64,000 bases of DNA. Origin: Brugia malayi. Its lineage: Eukaryota; Nematoda; Chromadorea; Rhabditida; Onchocercidae. A program made the position numbers and the translations under genes. The DNA lies in assembly GCF_000002995.4 (NCBI RefSeq), contig NW_025062477.1:10512649-10576648 (forward strand), in the 5' to 3' direction. How positions within the stretch are numbered: the first letter of the stretch is position 1; every line of letters starts with the position of its first letter. Under the pieces are notes generated by a model. The model searched no databases. It saw nothing but the letters and a program-made list of their open reading frames with translations, and had not been told where the DNA came from. This document shows, piece after piece, positions 37,655 through 49,810 of this stretch.

Positions 37655-38904
37655 TTCAATAAACAAAAAATGTTGATTTGCCTTGCTAATGAATGTTGTT
37701 TTATTGGTTTTGTGAATCTATTGATATGAAAAGCAAAATTTTTTGCGGGCAATCAATAAATACGTGAGGTCAAATTGTTTGTTACTGACCTCCCTCCCCA
37801 AAAAAAAAAAAAGAAAAAATTGTTGTCTGATTTCAGAGAAAAAAAATGGATAATATATTCTAAGAAAATATTTAAAAAATAATGTATCCATTTAATGCAA
37901 ATTATTTGCAAGAAAAGAAAGAAATAACTTAATAAATATTTCAGAAAAGGTCAGCAAACGAATTAAGTTTATTTTCATTTCTTTTTTTTTTTTTTGTAAA
38001 TAATAATTTTAAGGTGAGAAAAATTGCCAGAAATTGTTATTGCTAACATTAATTTTGCTAACAGTAATTAAATAAGTTTTATAAATTGTTCTGATTTTCA
38101 AAAAAAGAGTTTATTTGTTTTTTTTTATCCGACAAAGAAAATGATTCATATTGTTGAAATTTTAAATTACAATTATTATATGCAAAAAAGACTTTTAATA
38201 ATTATATACCAAATAAAATATATTTTTGTTGTGAAGTTTAAAAATTCTGGGTCTAATAAAATTTAATCAATTCTGCGCCTCAGTTTAATTGATTCTAATT
38301 CTTAAGCTTTTTTTATTTCAAAAAAATCATACAATAAAATTCTAGACCTAATAAAATTCCATTAGTTTCACATTATAATTTAATTGATTTTAATTTCAAC
38401 CTTTTTATTCAAAAAATTCATGCGACATTTTTATTTTGTATGTAAAACATTTTTCTGCTTTGCAAAAATTATCAATTTTTTGTTAATTTAGTATTTTCGA
38501 GTTTATTTTTACAGCGTAAAATATTTGTGCAAACACAACTTTAAGTCTGAAATGCTCATTGTGGGCAATTAAAGGTAAAAGGTTAAAAATATTAATGATT
38601 ACAGAAGGTCAATGTAGAATAAAGGAAGGTCAAATTTAAAATAGATTATATAAAAATAAAAAATTTTATTAATCTATCATAATAACATAGTCAGTCTGCA
38701 GCTCGTGAAAAAGAAAATTGCAGCTAGGATATTAGATTGAAAATTTGTTTGAAGTAAAATTTTTTCGCAAGATTGTCTGTGCTGAAAAAATTCTACGTAA
38801 AACGTAAAACACATGACGTAAATGTTCAAATTTTTAAATCCAAATGCTAATTATTAAAAAATAAAAAAATTTACAGTAGCATTTAAACTAAAGTTAATTA
38901 TTTT
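37655..38904. other. AT-rich intergenic, no gene seen
   Basis: AT-rich spacer. Around 38250-38410 is a diverged two-copy direct repeat (period about 93 bp, containing CTAATAAAATT). No supported gene. Confidence 0.4.
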
Positions 38905-38990
38905 AAAGTCAATTGTAGAATAAACCATCCGTGAAATAATTGAAATAAATCGATGTCAGTTATGCTAATGTTTTATGATATTTCAACTTC
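38905..38990 (+). repeat. LTR-like repeat, partial copy
   Basis: Starts GTAGAATAAACCATCCGTGA and matches the first ~80 bases of the outer copy in the same orientation, with more changes. It would be the remains of the distal LTR. Confidence 0.6.
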
Positions 38991-39264
38991 AAACTTATAA
39001 ATTAGTTAATTCCTTCAATTTTGAACCTACTTATTAAACTTCTTTTAAATTCGATGTTTTCAATTGCTAGACTTGCAAGATGTAACCATCAGATTTTCAT
39101 CAACTCTTTTAATTATTAGCTATTACATCGTTTCTTTGTAGCATCGGTCTCGCTGTAAGGGTCACATTGCTAGTTGACAACCATTTAATTCAATAATAGT
39201 AGATTTTTCTGTTTTGACAACTTCTTTGATATGTTTCTTTAAGTTGCTGGCAAAATTCTTGTCT

Positions 39265-39758
39265 TATTGAATCAAAAAAATATTGAAACTAAACGTTTTC
39301 GGAATCGAATGTCTCTCATCAGAAGAATTTTCCGCTAAGATTAATTGGTTTGTTGTTCCTCGTTTGAATTTTGTAGTAAAGTTCATATCTACAGCAAGAA
39401 CAGTATCAGCATTCATTAGGAGGAGAGAGGTGAATCTACAATTTCTCGTGTTTATTATGTTGGGTTTTTCACTAATAACAAGTGATGCTTATGGTTCATC
39501 GATGATGAAGTAATTTTTATACCTCGTAACATCGAATTCTTTCAAATTCTTCGATTTAGACGCTGGTTGATAGTATCGGTACTGTTCCATAAAATAATAC
39601 TTTATCTTGTGAAATGTGACCTTCTCAGTAATAACTTCTTTACAATTCCATTTTTCAGGAATATTAAAATGTAATCCTGAAATCGAATTGTAGTTGTTGA
39701 CAGCTATCACCTGTTTTGATATTAATGACATTACTGTTATTAATAATAAAGTCTTCAT
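39265..39758 (-). pseudogene. Envelope-like relic of the retroelement
   Basis: The frame starts at 39758 with a signal-peptide-like MKTLLLITVMSLISK, contains a conserved-looking Cys region, is broken by a TAA at 39489-39491, and stays open in the same frame to about 39265. BEL/Pao elements of nematodes can carry an envelope-like third gene; that, with the position near the 3' end, is the basis for the call. The identity of the glycoprotein family was not established. Non-functional. Confidence 0.4.
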
Positions 39759-39794
39759 TAAAAAATTGCACTTATCTTTTAATACAGCAAAAGC

Positions 39795-40049
39795 TTATAG
39801 CTTCTTAGTGCTTCTGGTTTGTCTTGCAATAAATTCTTCTGGTTTATCTTCCATTTTATCCTCTCTGTCCTCGAAAGCATCCATTTCCATGGCATATAGT
39901 TCATTGATCATTGATCGATCAACTTGTTTCTCAGTAGAAAGTTGTATTGTCGCACTTCCTCTTCTTCCAAAAACTATTGAATTTCCCTCATTTTTATTGC
40001 TTAGATTATTGATATTGTACGTTTTATAAGAATAAAGAAACGGTGATCT
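39795..40049 (-). pseudogene. Open frame between inverted LTR copy and env-like relic
   Basis: No ATG at its start; open from about 40049 to the TAA at 39795-39797, with an acidic stretch rich in Met/Glu/Asp (MEMDAFEDREDKMEDK). Its first third lies inside the LTR-like repeat. Probably the broken end of another element ORF. Confidence 0.3.
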
Positions 40050-40205
40050 TCACTGCTGTATCATAAAATATTGGCGTAACTAACGTCAACTTATTTTATT
40101 TCACGGACGGTTTATTCTACAGTTGAGTAAGTCATTTAAATTCTTGTATATCTTTAATCAATTTGACAACCTTCTACGCCAATTTATTTTGATGCTATAA
40201 GCCGG
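39965..40205 (-). repeat. LTR-like repeat, inverted copy
   Basis: Reverse complement of about 40700-40940. Matches include 'CGTTTCTTTATTCTTATAAA', 'CACTGCTGTATCATAAAATA' and 'ACGGTTTATTCTA'. The homology extends through the primer-binding-like TTTTGATGCTATAAGC. Confidence 0.8.
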
Positions 40206-40694
40206 GAATGCTTGTAAATTGGAAATGTCCCAGAATTGTCGCCATTTTTTGAGGGTCTCTAGGGACAAATGAAGCAATTTCACAGTAAGATTCGAAGGAA
40301 GGATCATCTTTACCTCTTCTTTCGCCAATTCTTTTTTTAAACCCTTTGAGAGTTGCATTAAATTTTGGTCAACTATGCATTGTTAGCGTTGTACTTCTTT
40401 TCCTTCATGCAATAATTGGTCATTTTTTGTAATTGCTGCATACTTTTCTTTGCTTATTTTTACTGTGACGATTTGTTGAGTGTATTTAAACCACTTATTA
40501 TTGATAGATTCAAGCGTAGTAATGCATAATTGAATTCTTTGAAGTTTGTTTTTCCTTGTTATATAGAAATTTTCCTTTTCTTTTAGTATCATATTTGATT
40601 CCGAAAACATGATCTCTCTTAAATTTATTTCTTTAATAAGGTTGACTAATTTTTCTTTTGCCGGTTGAATGCTTGCGATAATATTGCTAGACAT
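40158..40694 (-). pseudogene. gag-like pseudogene of the BEL/Pao-like element
   Basis: A single minus frame runs from the ATG at 40694 to 40158, broken only by a TAA at 40383-40385. The N-terminal part is charged and helical with a 'TLE...W' core. The later part has a KKWRQFWD motif with the spacing 'L-x-x-L-x-W-x-x-FWD' typical of the conserved gag region (DUF1759 type) of BEL/Pao elements. It starts about 35 bases after the LTR-like end and is cut off where the inverted LTR copy begins. Family identity rests on the motif and the layout. Confidence 0.55.
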
Positions 40695-40699
40695 TGCTC

Positions 40700-40940
40700 A
40701 TGGCACCAAAATAAATAAATTGTCGTTGGTTAAAGGTATACAAGAATTTGGAAGACTTACCTCAATTATAGAATAAACCGTCCGTGAAATGAAATAAGTT
40801 GACGTCAGTTACGCCAATATTTTATGATACAGCAGTGAAGATCACCGTTTCTTTATTCTTATAAAACGTACAATATCAATAATCTAAGCAGTAAAAATGG
40901 AGGAAATTCAGTAGTTTTTGGAAGAAAACGAAGTTACGAG
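40700..40940 (+). repeat. LTR-like repeat, outer copy
   Basis: Partner of 39965-40205 in opposite orientation, 0.5 kb away. It contains a perfect TGACGTCA octamer in GTTGACGTCAGTTACGCC (near 40800), the consensus cAMP-response element palindrome, which is changed in the other copies. Confidence 0.8.
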
Positions 40941-41416
40941 TTGTTTATGATAAGAATAGCAATAACAGAAATTTTGTTTATTAATTTTGTATTTATATAT
41001 GTAGAGAATTGGGTATGACTATAATAAGATATTATGGTGAATTTAAAGAAAAAGATTGATGATATCAAATTCTGACGTGAATATAAAATAATGAGTTAGA
41101 TAAGAAATCAAAGTTGACAGTGATTAATAGCACTGTGTGATTGTTTACAGTGAATAATTTATTTTCAAAATTCTGATTTATGATATTACAAGATTATTTA
41201 TAATAATTAGTTAGTTTTTGTTTATATTATTATTTTGCTTAGAGTTTCGCGAAATTATAATTCGCAACATACATGGTATTTTGATGATTATATGTTTAGA
41301 ATATTGTATTGTTTAATTGTCTCTTTAATGACCATCCATGATAAAATTTTATTTTTCAAAAAAATAAAAGAGAAAATTTTCATAGTAATCTGATCTGCAC
41401 TGATATTGTTTTCAAT

Positions 41417-44400
41417 TTATAAATTATTATCTTTGAGTACTTGGTCAACAATAACGCGTACACCGTTCCATGTTTCAATTGCTATTGGTAATAATTTATA
41501 TGGTTTTACTTGAAAAGCAAACCATGCTGAAAATTCATTATTTATTGATTCTTATTTCAACAACGAAAAAAAAAAAATTAAATAAAACTCAAAATTTTTA
41601 AACACAATTTTATAATTGTTATCAAATCAGTTAATATGGACACAAAATAAATTATTCTTCAAAAATGAAAAAAAAAACACCTTTGTATCTCTTCGTTAGC
41701 ATAAATCAAAAAATTTTTTAAAAATGAAATTTTTTTTTTATTACTTTATCAGTAATTTATTAAATGTTTCTTCTTCTCTTTCAAATTTAAATTTTGATAA
41801 AATAAAAATAATACATGTATGTGCTGGTGGTAATTCAAATACATAAACATATTTGATATTCGTATTGCGCTTAATCCAATCCGTTGCACTACCGGTTGCC
41901 GGACCTGAAAGTTTCCAAGTTCAACCTTCAATCTACTTTCAGACAGTCTTATAATTTCAATTTCCTTCTTCTCTTTCTTATTTTTTTTTTTCTTTTTGAT
42001 AATTTGGATGATTTCTATTGCTTGTTTTCATGTCACAATTTCCGGAAGATTTTTGTTAATCGCATTTTAAGACTATTTGATTATTACTTTTTCATATTGT
42101 GGCAAAAATATGAGATGGATAATTATTTTAGAATGTATTCGTTGATATTAAAACTTGACAATGTCAAATATTCTGTTAATGTCTATTGTTTCAGTTTTTT
42201 CTACAGTTATTTAAAATGATTTAGCAGTTGTTTTAGTATATATAATTATTTATAAACCAAAAACTTAATAACTATATTTGTTGAAGTGAATTATTTATTA
42301 TTATTACTATTATTATTATTAATTATTATTAAATAAATCAATGGTGCAGAAAAGAAGTGCATTTGTTTTTTTCCGAAATTTTTAAAGTTTTAAAGAAATA
42401 AGTAGAAATTTTGAAATCTATGGGACATTTCTGAAATTGGAAATCTTGAAATTAATTATTATTATTATGAATGTTACCAAGTATATCAGCAGCAGTACCA
42501 ATGTCATATTCATTTCCGTTATGTTTTCTTATAGCATTTTTTGCCTTTTGTGCTACAGCCATCTGTAATGAAGCTATTAATAAAATTATTGACAAATCTT
42601 TCTGACATAAATTTCACAAACTTAAAGTAAAATTTTAATCCGGAAAAGTATCCATTAAAAAATGCATGAATTCTTTTTTTATTTTTAGACACATTTTCAA
42701 TTTTGTAAGAATTTGAAATTTTCAATGTTTGAAATTAAACCAAATCAGCATAGTCGGTAGGATATGTTTTACGACGATGATTATATGGAAGAATGATAAG
42801 TTGCCCATGGGTATGTAAACTTATAACTGCATCCGTTTTATTTTGCAGCTCATTTGATGTGATAAAATCCCGCACCGCTCTAAATAATTAAAACAAAATA
42901 AAAACTTCAAAAAAGTTTAACCATTAAAATTTCAAGTTTTACAGGTTCAAATTATTATTTTATCGTAACTTTATTAATGGAAATCATAGCAAAGATAAGA
43001 ATTATTCAAAAAATATTATCTTAAATAAGCAAAAAAGGCAAGAGCAAATAGCATATACCGTGATTCCGGTTCACTGAATGGAAATGGTCCTTGATATTCA
43101 TCTGAACATGAATTATTAAATGGATAAAAAGTTTGATGAAAATCAAAATCATAATTTCGATTGAGATCAACTCCTTCGCAACATAGATTTTTCCGAAAGA
43201 GTATACTACCGGTACAATTTTCTGGAGCGCGATTTTTTCTCCATTGTCTGATCTATGAATAAGAAGAAATGAATCTATGTGTCAATGCTTTTCCAAGAAA
43301 TTAAATGTCATTCTAATTAATTTGTCATTCATCTTTAATAGGAACAAATTAAACAAACAATTTTAGCGAGTACAAAAATTGTACCAATTATTTGTAAAAT
43401 AAAAATTCCACCTGGAATCCATCAATTTTTTTCAACCTTTTTAATTAACAAATAGGCTTTATAATTAATAAATTTTTATGTTCAAGTCAAAAATTTTTCT
43501 AACATTTATTAAAATGCCAACAAACAAAAAACATTTTTTTTTTTTTAAAAATAAAATTTCAAATAAACAAATCATACAAGGTCAGATTTTGATGTACGAG
43601 AAAATACAAAACCATCTGGATTAAGTATGGGAAGTATATAAAAATTCAGGTTATTAATATATCTCGTAATTTCCGGATCATTCCCATATCCTGTTAGAAG
43701 CTGTAAATATAAATATGTATTGCAATTATTACAAATTTAACTATGTTTTTTTTTTTTTGCTTTCCTTTTTTAAATAGCAAACTTTTCTGATTATTCTTAA
43801 CATTTTCATTTCCATCTCCGTTAGGGGTTTGTTATTGCAATCAATATTTCAGCAACAATTATTTTTACTGATAAGAAAATTATTATTGTTATTATTGCTA
43901 TTATTTATTAATATTTATTATTATCATTGTTAATTGTTGTACTACCAATGATAAGAAATGATAAAGAAGCATTTTTTAACAGAATTAATACCTTATTGAT
44001 AAAAAATGCAGCGGTGTGAAATGCTGGCCATTCTCGTGCATGATTACCGCCATCAATCCAAATGATACGCTTTTGATCTCTCCGTATTGGATTACCAATC
44101 ATAAGATGAATTTAATTATAAAAACATTAAATTGATAAAATTTTTAATCAAATTTTTTTAAAAAATACATATTTCTTCAACCTCACTCTTCATTAACCTT
44201 TACCTTTTATTTCTTTTCTTTTTTTTTACGCTATATTTTATTTATTTGATCTAATATTATTTACTCAAATTATCAGTTACCCAAAAAATTTTCTTTTCAG
44301 CCTTTCTTTTTTTACCTTTTCACTTTTTCTCGTTTTCTTTTACCAAAGGTTTTTTTCTTTTTTTTGCAAAATATCTTGGACAAATTTTTTTTTTTAAGAA

Positions 44401-44852
44401 AATGAAATAAAGTTGAAAAAAAAAAAGAAATGAAAAAGAGCTGAAGTTCAAATTTCTATCCAATTTCAGTTATACTAACAATCAATTGTTTCTTAACTTT
44501 TTTTTTTTTGAAATGTATAAATACCTTTAAACAAAGTAATCGCCTTTTTTCATGTGTAAATCCAATAACCTGTAACTGAGCTAAATGCGGAAAAGCTTGT
44601 GGAATGCTTTCTAAATAATTTTCATATTCCTCAAAACTGTGATACTTGCTGAAATCAAAATTTGGTCCAATATACCTAAAATTATTATTTATTTTGATCT
44701 TCCCGAGAATGCTCAATAAAAGAAGATCACAATTAAATCACTAAATCACTGTTTAGTAGGATTAACTTCATTAAATGCTTACAATTTAAAATTTTAATGA
44801 CAAACCTCGTATACGTAATTTGAAATAATGATATAATATATATTAATGACAT
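41417..44852 (-). CDS. M14 zinc carboxypeptidase, secreted (348 aa, nine exons)
   Basis: Exons in transcript order: 44806-44852, 44525-44675, 43992-44099, 43578-43700, 43059-43252, 42741-42879, 42478-42562, 41815-41904, 41417-41526. Signal peptide MSLIYIISLFQITYT leads directly into the catalytic domain; the usual ~90-residue activation propeptide is absent. Zinc ligands: H86 and E89 in GGNHAREW and H230 in SLHTHGQ. Substrate-binding Arg and Asn/Arg: WRKNR (147-151) and DLNRN (172-176). Catalytic Glu: E306 in FEL. Odd points: Gly283 occupies the place of Tyr248 (bovine carboxypeptidase A numbering), FELR reads FELP, and exon 3 lacks an AG acceptor (TTCATCTTATG before ATTGG). A TACTCAG at 44882-44887, 29 bases before the ATG, may take a spliced leader. 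Expected role: extracellular removal of C-terminal residues; activity is uncertain given the changes. Confidence 0.88.
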
Positions 44853-44887
44853 GATAAAGATATTTTCCGGATTTGCCGTTTCTGAGT

Positions 44888-47800
44888 AGGATATAATTAA
44901 GGATAAATTATTATTGCTGCTTATTTAATATTCATTACTTCTAAAATAGCAATAGTATTGCATATATTTTGCAATTAAGAGACACCGGAACTAACTGAAT
45001 CGTAATTAGAGAGAACTGATAAATCGACTAATCGGAAATGATTAATTGAGTAATCGAAATTGGTTAATTGATTGATCATGAATGAAATAAATTGGAAATG
45101 GAAGAAAGTAAAATACAGGTAAGAAATTTCAACCTCTAAAGAAATACTTGCCTAAAACATAAGCGTGTAACCGTAACAAACTTTAAGGTTTTTAAAATAT
45201 TAATTGATGACTATCACTTACAAAATTTCCCATATTAATTATTTTAATTATTATTTTTTTGTTAAACTATTTCTTTACTGGTCAGAATTATGATGATCAA
45301 GATAATTAAATAGTTGAAAGAAACATTTTGTTTTAAAATTGTTCATTTACCAAAAAAACGTTATGTTTGAAATTTATAGATCTTTAATACAGAGAATTTA
45401 ATATTGATAATAAAATGAATTCTTATTTGAAAATTTTTGTATACAACAGCAAATTTTTTCAATCTGATTCTTTTTTTTTTTTTTTGTTTTTACTTAACAT
45501 TTTTTGCTTTTCTAATAGCTACGTTAATTAAAAACAAAAAATTAAAAAAGGAGTCAAAAGTGAATGAAAAAATATTATTGCAACTTAAGATTTGCGAGCA
45601 AAGAGAATAAAATTTTAATTGTCAATATAGAATAAAATAAAAAAAAAAGGATTAATTAGAAATTAATTAGAAAAAATTTGATGCAAATAAATTGAGATAA
45701 TTGTAATAAAAAGGAGAAAAAGGAGAGAGAAAGAGGAACGGAAAAGGAAAAGCGTGAGAAATGAAAGAGGAAAAAGTTCAATATTTATAAAAAAAAAAAC
45801 TAACATGTTTACTGATAAAAGTCAACTACACATTAATTAATTAATTGCATGTTTTTTTTTTTTTTTTTTTTTTTAAAAAAAAAAGGAAAAATTTGTGAGA
45901 TGAAAGAGAAACAGGTATCCTTAAAAAAATTATACTATAGTTTTGTGTATGCTGTGATTCTCATTCATTTATAAAGTGTAATTTAGTTAGAGTAAGAATG
46001 AATTCTTTAAAAAAGCAGGAAAAACCAAGGAAACATGTAAAAATTGCAGAAGGAGGAGAGAGAGGAGGGAGAGGAAGTGAAAAAGCCAAAATCGGTAATG
46101 AAATGGAAAGAAAGCAAGAATGTTTATAAAGAAATAAAACGGTAAGTGTATAAAATCAATCGTAATGTTAGAATGATTAATTAATGCGAATAAATGATTT
46201 GAATTAATACCTTGGAAACTAGTTTCTATTTATTATTATCAATGGGCAATTATACACTAGCATTGTTATATATATTTAGATCGTTTAAAATTATTTTTGA
46301 TTAAATTTAAATTTAATAAAATTTATTCAATGAACTGATTGATTTTCTTTTTTCTTGTTTATTTCCTAATAATTTATTGAAATAATGAAAAAATTATTAC
46401 AAATAGATTTCATAAAAGAAAAAGAAGTGCACGAAAAAATGAATATTTTAATATTTTTATACAGAAAAAAAAATGAAACTGCCAATATTCATCGTTTTTT
46501 TTTTTTTTTTTTTTTTTTTCTGCTAAATACAAAAAGTTGTAGAAAAAAGATGTAAAGTTGAAAATTTTACTAATAAGAATAAATATGCAAAAAAAGCTCG
46601 AATAAACTCATTTCTGTTTATATTAGAATTAGTCATAATACGATGTTTGCTTTAGATTTTGCAATGAATTTTTTACTTTTTTAAGCTTTTATGTTTTGTT
46701 TTTTACTGGCATAAAATTAATTTGCATTTGTTAAATCTTTTAATAGAAATAAAATGCAACAACATTTCCAAGTAATTTGAAAAAAAGTAATATTTTCTAA
46801 GATCAGTTTCATGTATCAATTGATAGCTATAATTTAACCATATAACATTGTATGTTAGCCCTATTAGCGCTTAAATATAATTAAATTTTAATTACAAGAA
46901 ATGATGCCAACAACATAATTTTTATAATAATCCATGATTAAATTAATAAGTAAAATTAATTTCAATGCCAAATCACATTCAAAACGGCAGCAATTAGCAC
47001 TTATTTTAAAATTTTATCAATTTGATTGCGTTTCACGGTGGAAATTTTATCAGCTTTTCAAAAAAAAACTATCAAAATTATGTTGTTGAAAAAGGAGAAT
47101 CATGCCAAATGAAATAATGCAATAAAAACTTTTTGTTAATCAAAATGACAAATTTTTTTCAAGATAAAATTTTTTCAAATTGATAAAATGATCAGGTTCA
47201 AATTTTAAAAAGCATAAAGTATTTTTTTATTTTTCAGCAACGTAATTTTGATAGTAATCATAACGAATTATCAAAAATATTAATTTTAATGTGGTGAACG
47301 GATGAAATAATTAACAATTGACATGACTTATGTATTTTCAATTTATTTGAAATATTACAATAAGTTTTATTTCTTAAATGAAGAATTGGAAATGACTAAA
47401 ATCATTTAATTAATATGACTTTAATTTTTGCAGTTTCATTATCATTTCGAAATTATTGCTCTATAAAATTTATCATTTAAATTGTCAAAGTGATTTTGAT
47501 TGCAAAATTTAAACTATTTTTTAATTTAAAAATGTTATTAAATAAATTTCATGTCAATGTTTCATCATTAAAGCATTTATACTTGACGTTGACATTTTTG
47601 CTAATATTTTCTTTAATTTCAGTCTTCTGTGTAAAATCCCTTAAATAAAGAGTGTATTGTAAAATAGTAGCGTCCAATAAGATTATTAAATCGATTCTAA
47701 AATTAGTCATATACGGCGTAAATGATTTCTTTCACAGAAAGCATAGTAATATATAATTTATTATAACAGAAAGAAGTATTGTTCAAATTTTTGATTTCAC

Positions 47801-48266
47801 ATTTTAATAATGTGAAGTGTTATAATGTTCATCATTTTAGCGCTGTTGATAGCTAGTGATGGAAATCATAATTTCCAAAATGCATAAATATTATTAATTG
47901 TTAAAATTGAAATTCAAATTTTCAGATATGAAACGCTACGGATATCAATTTCTGATATCAATTGACAAACCCAATAAACAAAATCCCTGGTACGGATGAA
48001 GCAATTTCATACTAAGCCTATATTGTAGGTGTTTATTTTTAAAAATAATATTTCAGAATTCTGAGCTTAACTCTTACATTCATTCAACACATTCGTTTTC
48101 TCTTTTTATTTGTTGGAAAAATTGCTAAAAACAGCAAATAGAATTGTAAAATGGTCATGAAATTATTTTGTATAAAAAGGATGAAAATTTTTCAATAATT
48201 TCCTATCTCCTACTTTTTTATTCCTGAACTTCATGTAATTTCAAGGACCAATTTCTTTTAATTATC
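44888..48266. other. AT-rich intergenic with purine-rich patches
   Basis: Mostly AT-rich. 45710-45780 and 45998-46129 are purine-rich. The second holds a 43-codon plus-strand frame (MNSLKKQEKPRKHV...) rich in Lys/Glu/Gly that is probably a by-product of base skew. No supported gene. Confidence 0.35.
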
Positions 48267-48395
48267 ATGGAAAGACTAATACGTTTGAAATTCAACTTCA
48301 ATTCAAAGGTTAGTGTAGGTCAGAAACCTGAAATTTTAGCAACAGCATACAGATTAGCCATCTGCTGTATGCACACTTCCCAAGCATTTCATTAA
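48267..48395 (+). other. Unassigned small ORF (42 aa)
   Basis: ATG to TAA, begins MERLIRLKFNFNSK. Base composition is more balanced than to the left. A GTTAGT donor after NSK could end an exon there. A GCATACAG/CTGTATGC inverted pair lies inside. Not recognised. Confidence 0.2.
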
Positions 48396-48399
48396 TTAA

Positions 48400-48588
48400 T
48401 CACATGAAAAGTGACTCTGATAGAACCTCAGTTATTTCCTTAACTTCTGATTTTGAACTTTGGAAAATTTTTATCATTTTTTTACCATTTTTCCTGCTAA
48501 AATCAATCAAAATCTCTTTAAAATAGCATTCAACGTGAACGATATTTTTTAAATTGACAAATTTCAATAACAGCATTGGCGGCATCAC
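48400..48588 (-). other. Unassigned small ORF (62 aa)
   Basis: Converges on the 48267-48395 frame. It starts MMPPMLLLKFVNLKN, and the second half is charged (SSKSEVKEITEVLSES). Coding-like composition, but no splice partners or family were recognised. Confidence 0.22.
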
Positions 48589-48983
48589 CTTAATTCAGCT
48601 TATTGTACCGTATTGTTCCGAAATCTAAAACCAATCAAATATCATCTCACAGATTTTGTATAAATGAAGCGTCTCTTCTCTTTTATTTCATAATTACAAA
48701 AACTTTCAAAAAATTAAGTAACATTGCTTAAATAACATATGAAACAAATATTTACTGAGAAGCAAAACAAACAAAAAGAAAATAATCCAACGAACACTCA
48801 TATGACGGAGGAAATAATAAATGACAATAAATATATAGCAACCATCAGACTTTTCACTCGTGTAAATGAATTATATAGACAACTGTTGCATTCATAATTT
48901 TGCAGTGAATTAAACCCAGTCATGATATTAATAATTTACCCGACAATTACACGACATAAGCTTAGAAAAAGAAAAGTATGTAG

Positions 48984-49163
48984 CCAGTAAGAGTGGCAGA
49001 ATTTTCTTATGAGAACAACAGCAAACAATTCAAGGCAAAATTTGATTTCTCACGCACTGAACTACAGTTGCAGACGGAAACACTTCTGAGGAAGGCGGTA
49101 GAGTTCGGAATATTTAGCGCATCGATTATTTCAAAAAAGATATGGCAAATTTTAACTGAAAAA
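48984..49163 (+). other. Open frame without ATG, possible exon
   Basis: About 59 codons open to TGA, charged and balanced (for example FDFSRTELQLQTETLLRKAV). There is no in-frame ATG, so it would need an upstream exon; a GTATGTAG precedes it. Could be an exon of a gene lost on the left, or a relic. Confidence 0.25.
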
Positions 49164-49513
49164 TGAAAATATTAATTACGCATGGGAAGCTATAAGAATG
49201 TTTGATTAAAAGAACTTATTCAAAACAGGCTTCGAAGTTTTAAAAATTGGAATTTAAAGAGGATGGGAATGGAAAAATGTGAAAGCAGTTAATCCTTAGA
49301 CCTAAAACACACTTCGAGTGTTATTAAGCTGAATAACGCAGGAAAATTTGAAAGAAATAAAGATAAACCAACAATTCGATTCATACAGATTCATTAACTC
49401 CAAAAAAAGAAAAAGAAAATCAAAGCAAACGACCCAGCAAAAAAGTGAAAAAATCCACCCAAATAGATGATTTTCATCTCAAACAGTTCGACTAGCACTT
49501 CGAGTATTATTAA

Positions 49514-49810
49514 GTGTCACGTTCTACTCATACTCTCCAAAAGGATAAATGCGCTCCATCCAATTTGCTTGCTGAAAATAAACTGAATAATTACTGTAAC
49601 GTATACAAAAGATATGGAAGAAAAAGGGAAGGCCGTGTTGACGCATCACCAAAGAAAGTGATTACCCGACTTATAAGAGAGGAAACCAATATCCAAGAGA
49701 GGGGACCACTTATAAGAGAGGAAACCAATTTGTCTCTCAAATGGTATGCATCAATTGTCACGTTTTTTCCACTCTCGGAATACTCTTTGAGTCTATCAGA
49801 AATGCCTTAA
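49514..49810 (+). other. Open frame with an in-frame 39-bp repeat
   Basis: 98 codons, but the first codon is GTG, so it is not a complete gene as it stands. A 22-bp direct repeat (49669-49690 and 49708-49729, offset 39 = 13 codons) makes the peptide LIREETN occur twice. Basic N-terminal half (RYGRKREGR). Unrecognised. Confidence 0.25.

Larger units (their letters stand above)
38905..40940 (-). mobile_element. Decayed BEL/Pao-like LTR retroelement, rearranged
   Basis: On the minus strand: an LTR-like copy (40940-40730), a primer-binding-like TTTTGGTGCCATGAGC, a gag-like frame (40694-40158), then an inverted LTR-like copy (40205-39965), an env-like frame (39758-39265), and a partial LTR-like copy (38990-38905) in the expected direct orientation. 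Protease, reverse transcriptase and integrase were not found. Gag and env frames each carry one in-frame stop, so the element is dead. Confidence 0.6.

Noticed and set aside
39283..40029. Plus-strand ORFs over the retroelement
   Set aside because: Antisense to the env-like frame and the LTR-adjacent frame, which have better coding character.
45998..46129. 43-codon Lys/Glu/Gly-rich ORF
   Set aside because: Lies in a purine-rich patch where such a frame arises by base skew; no splice or family support.
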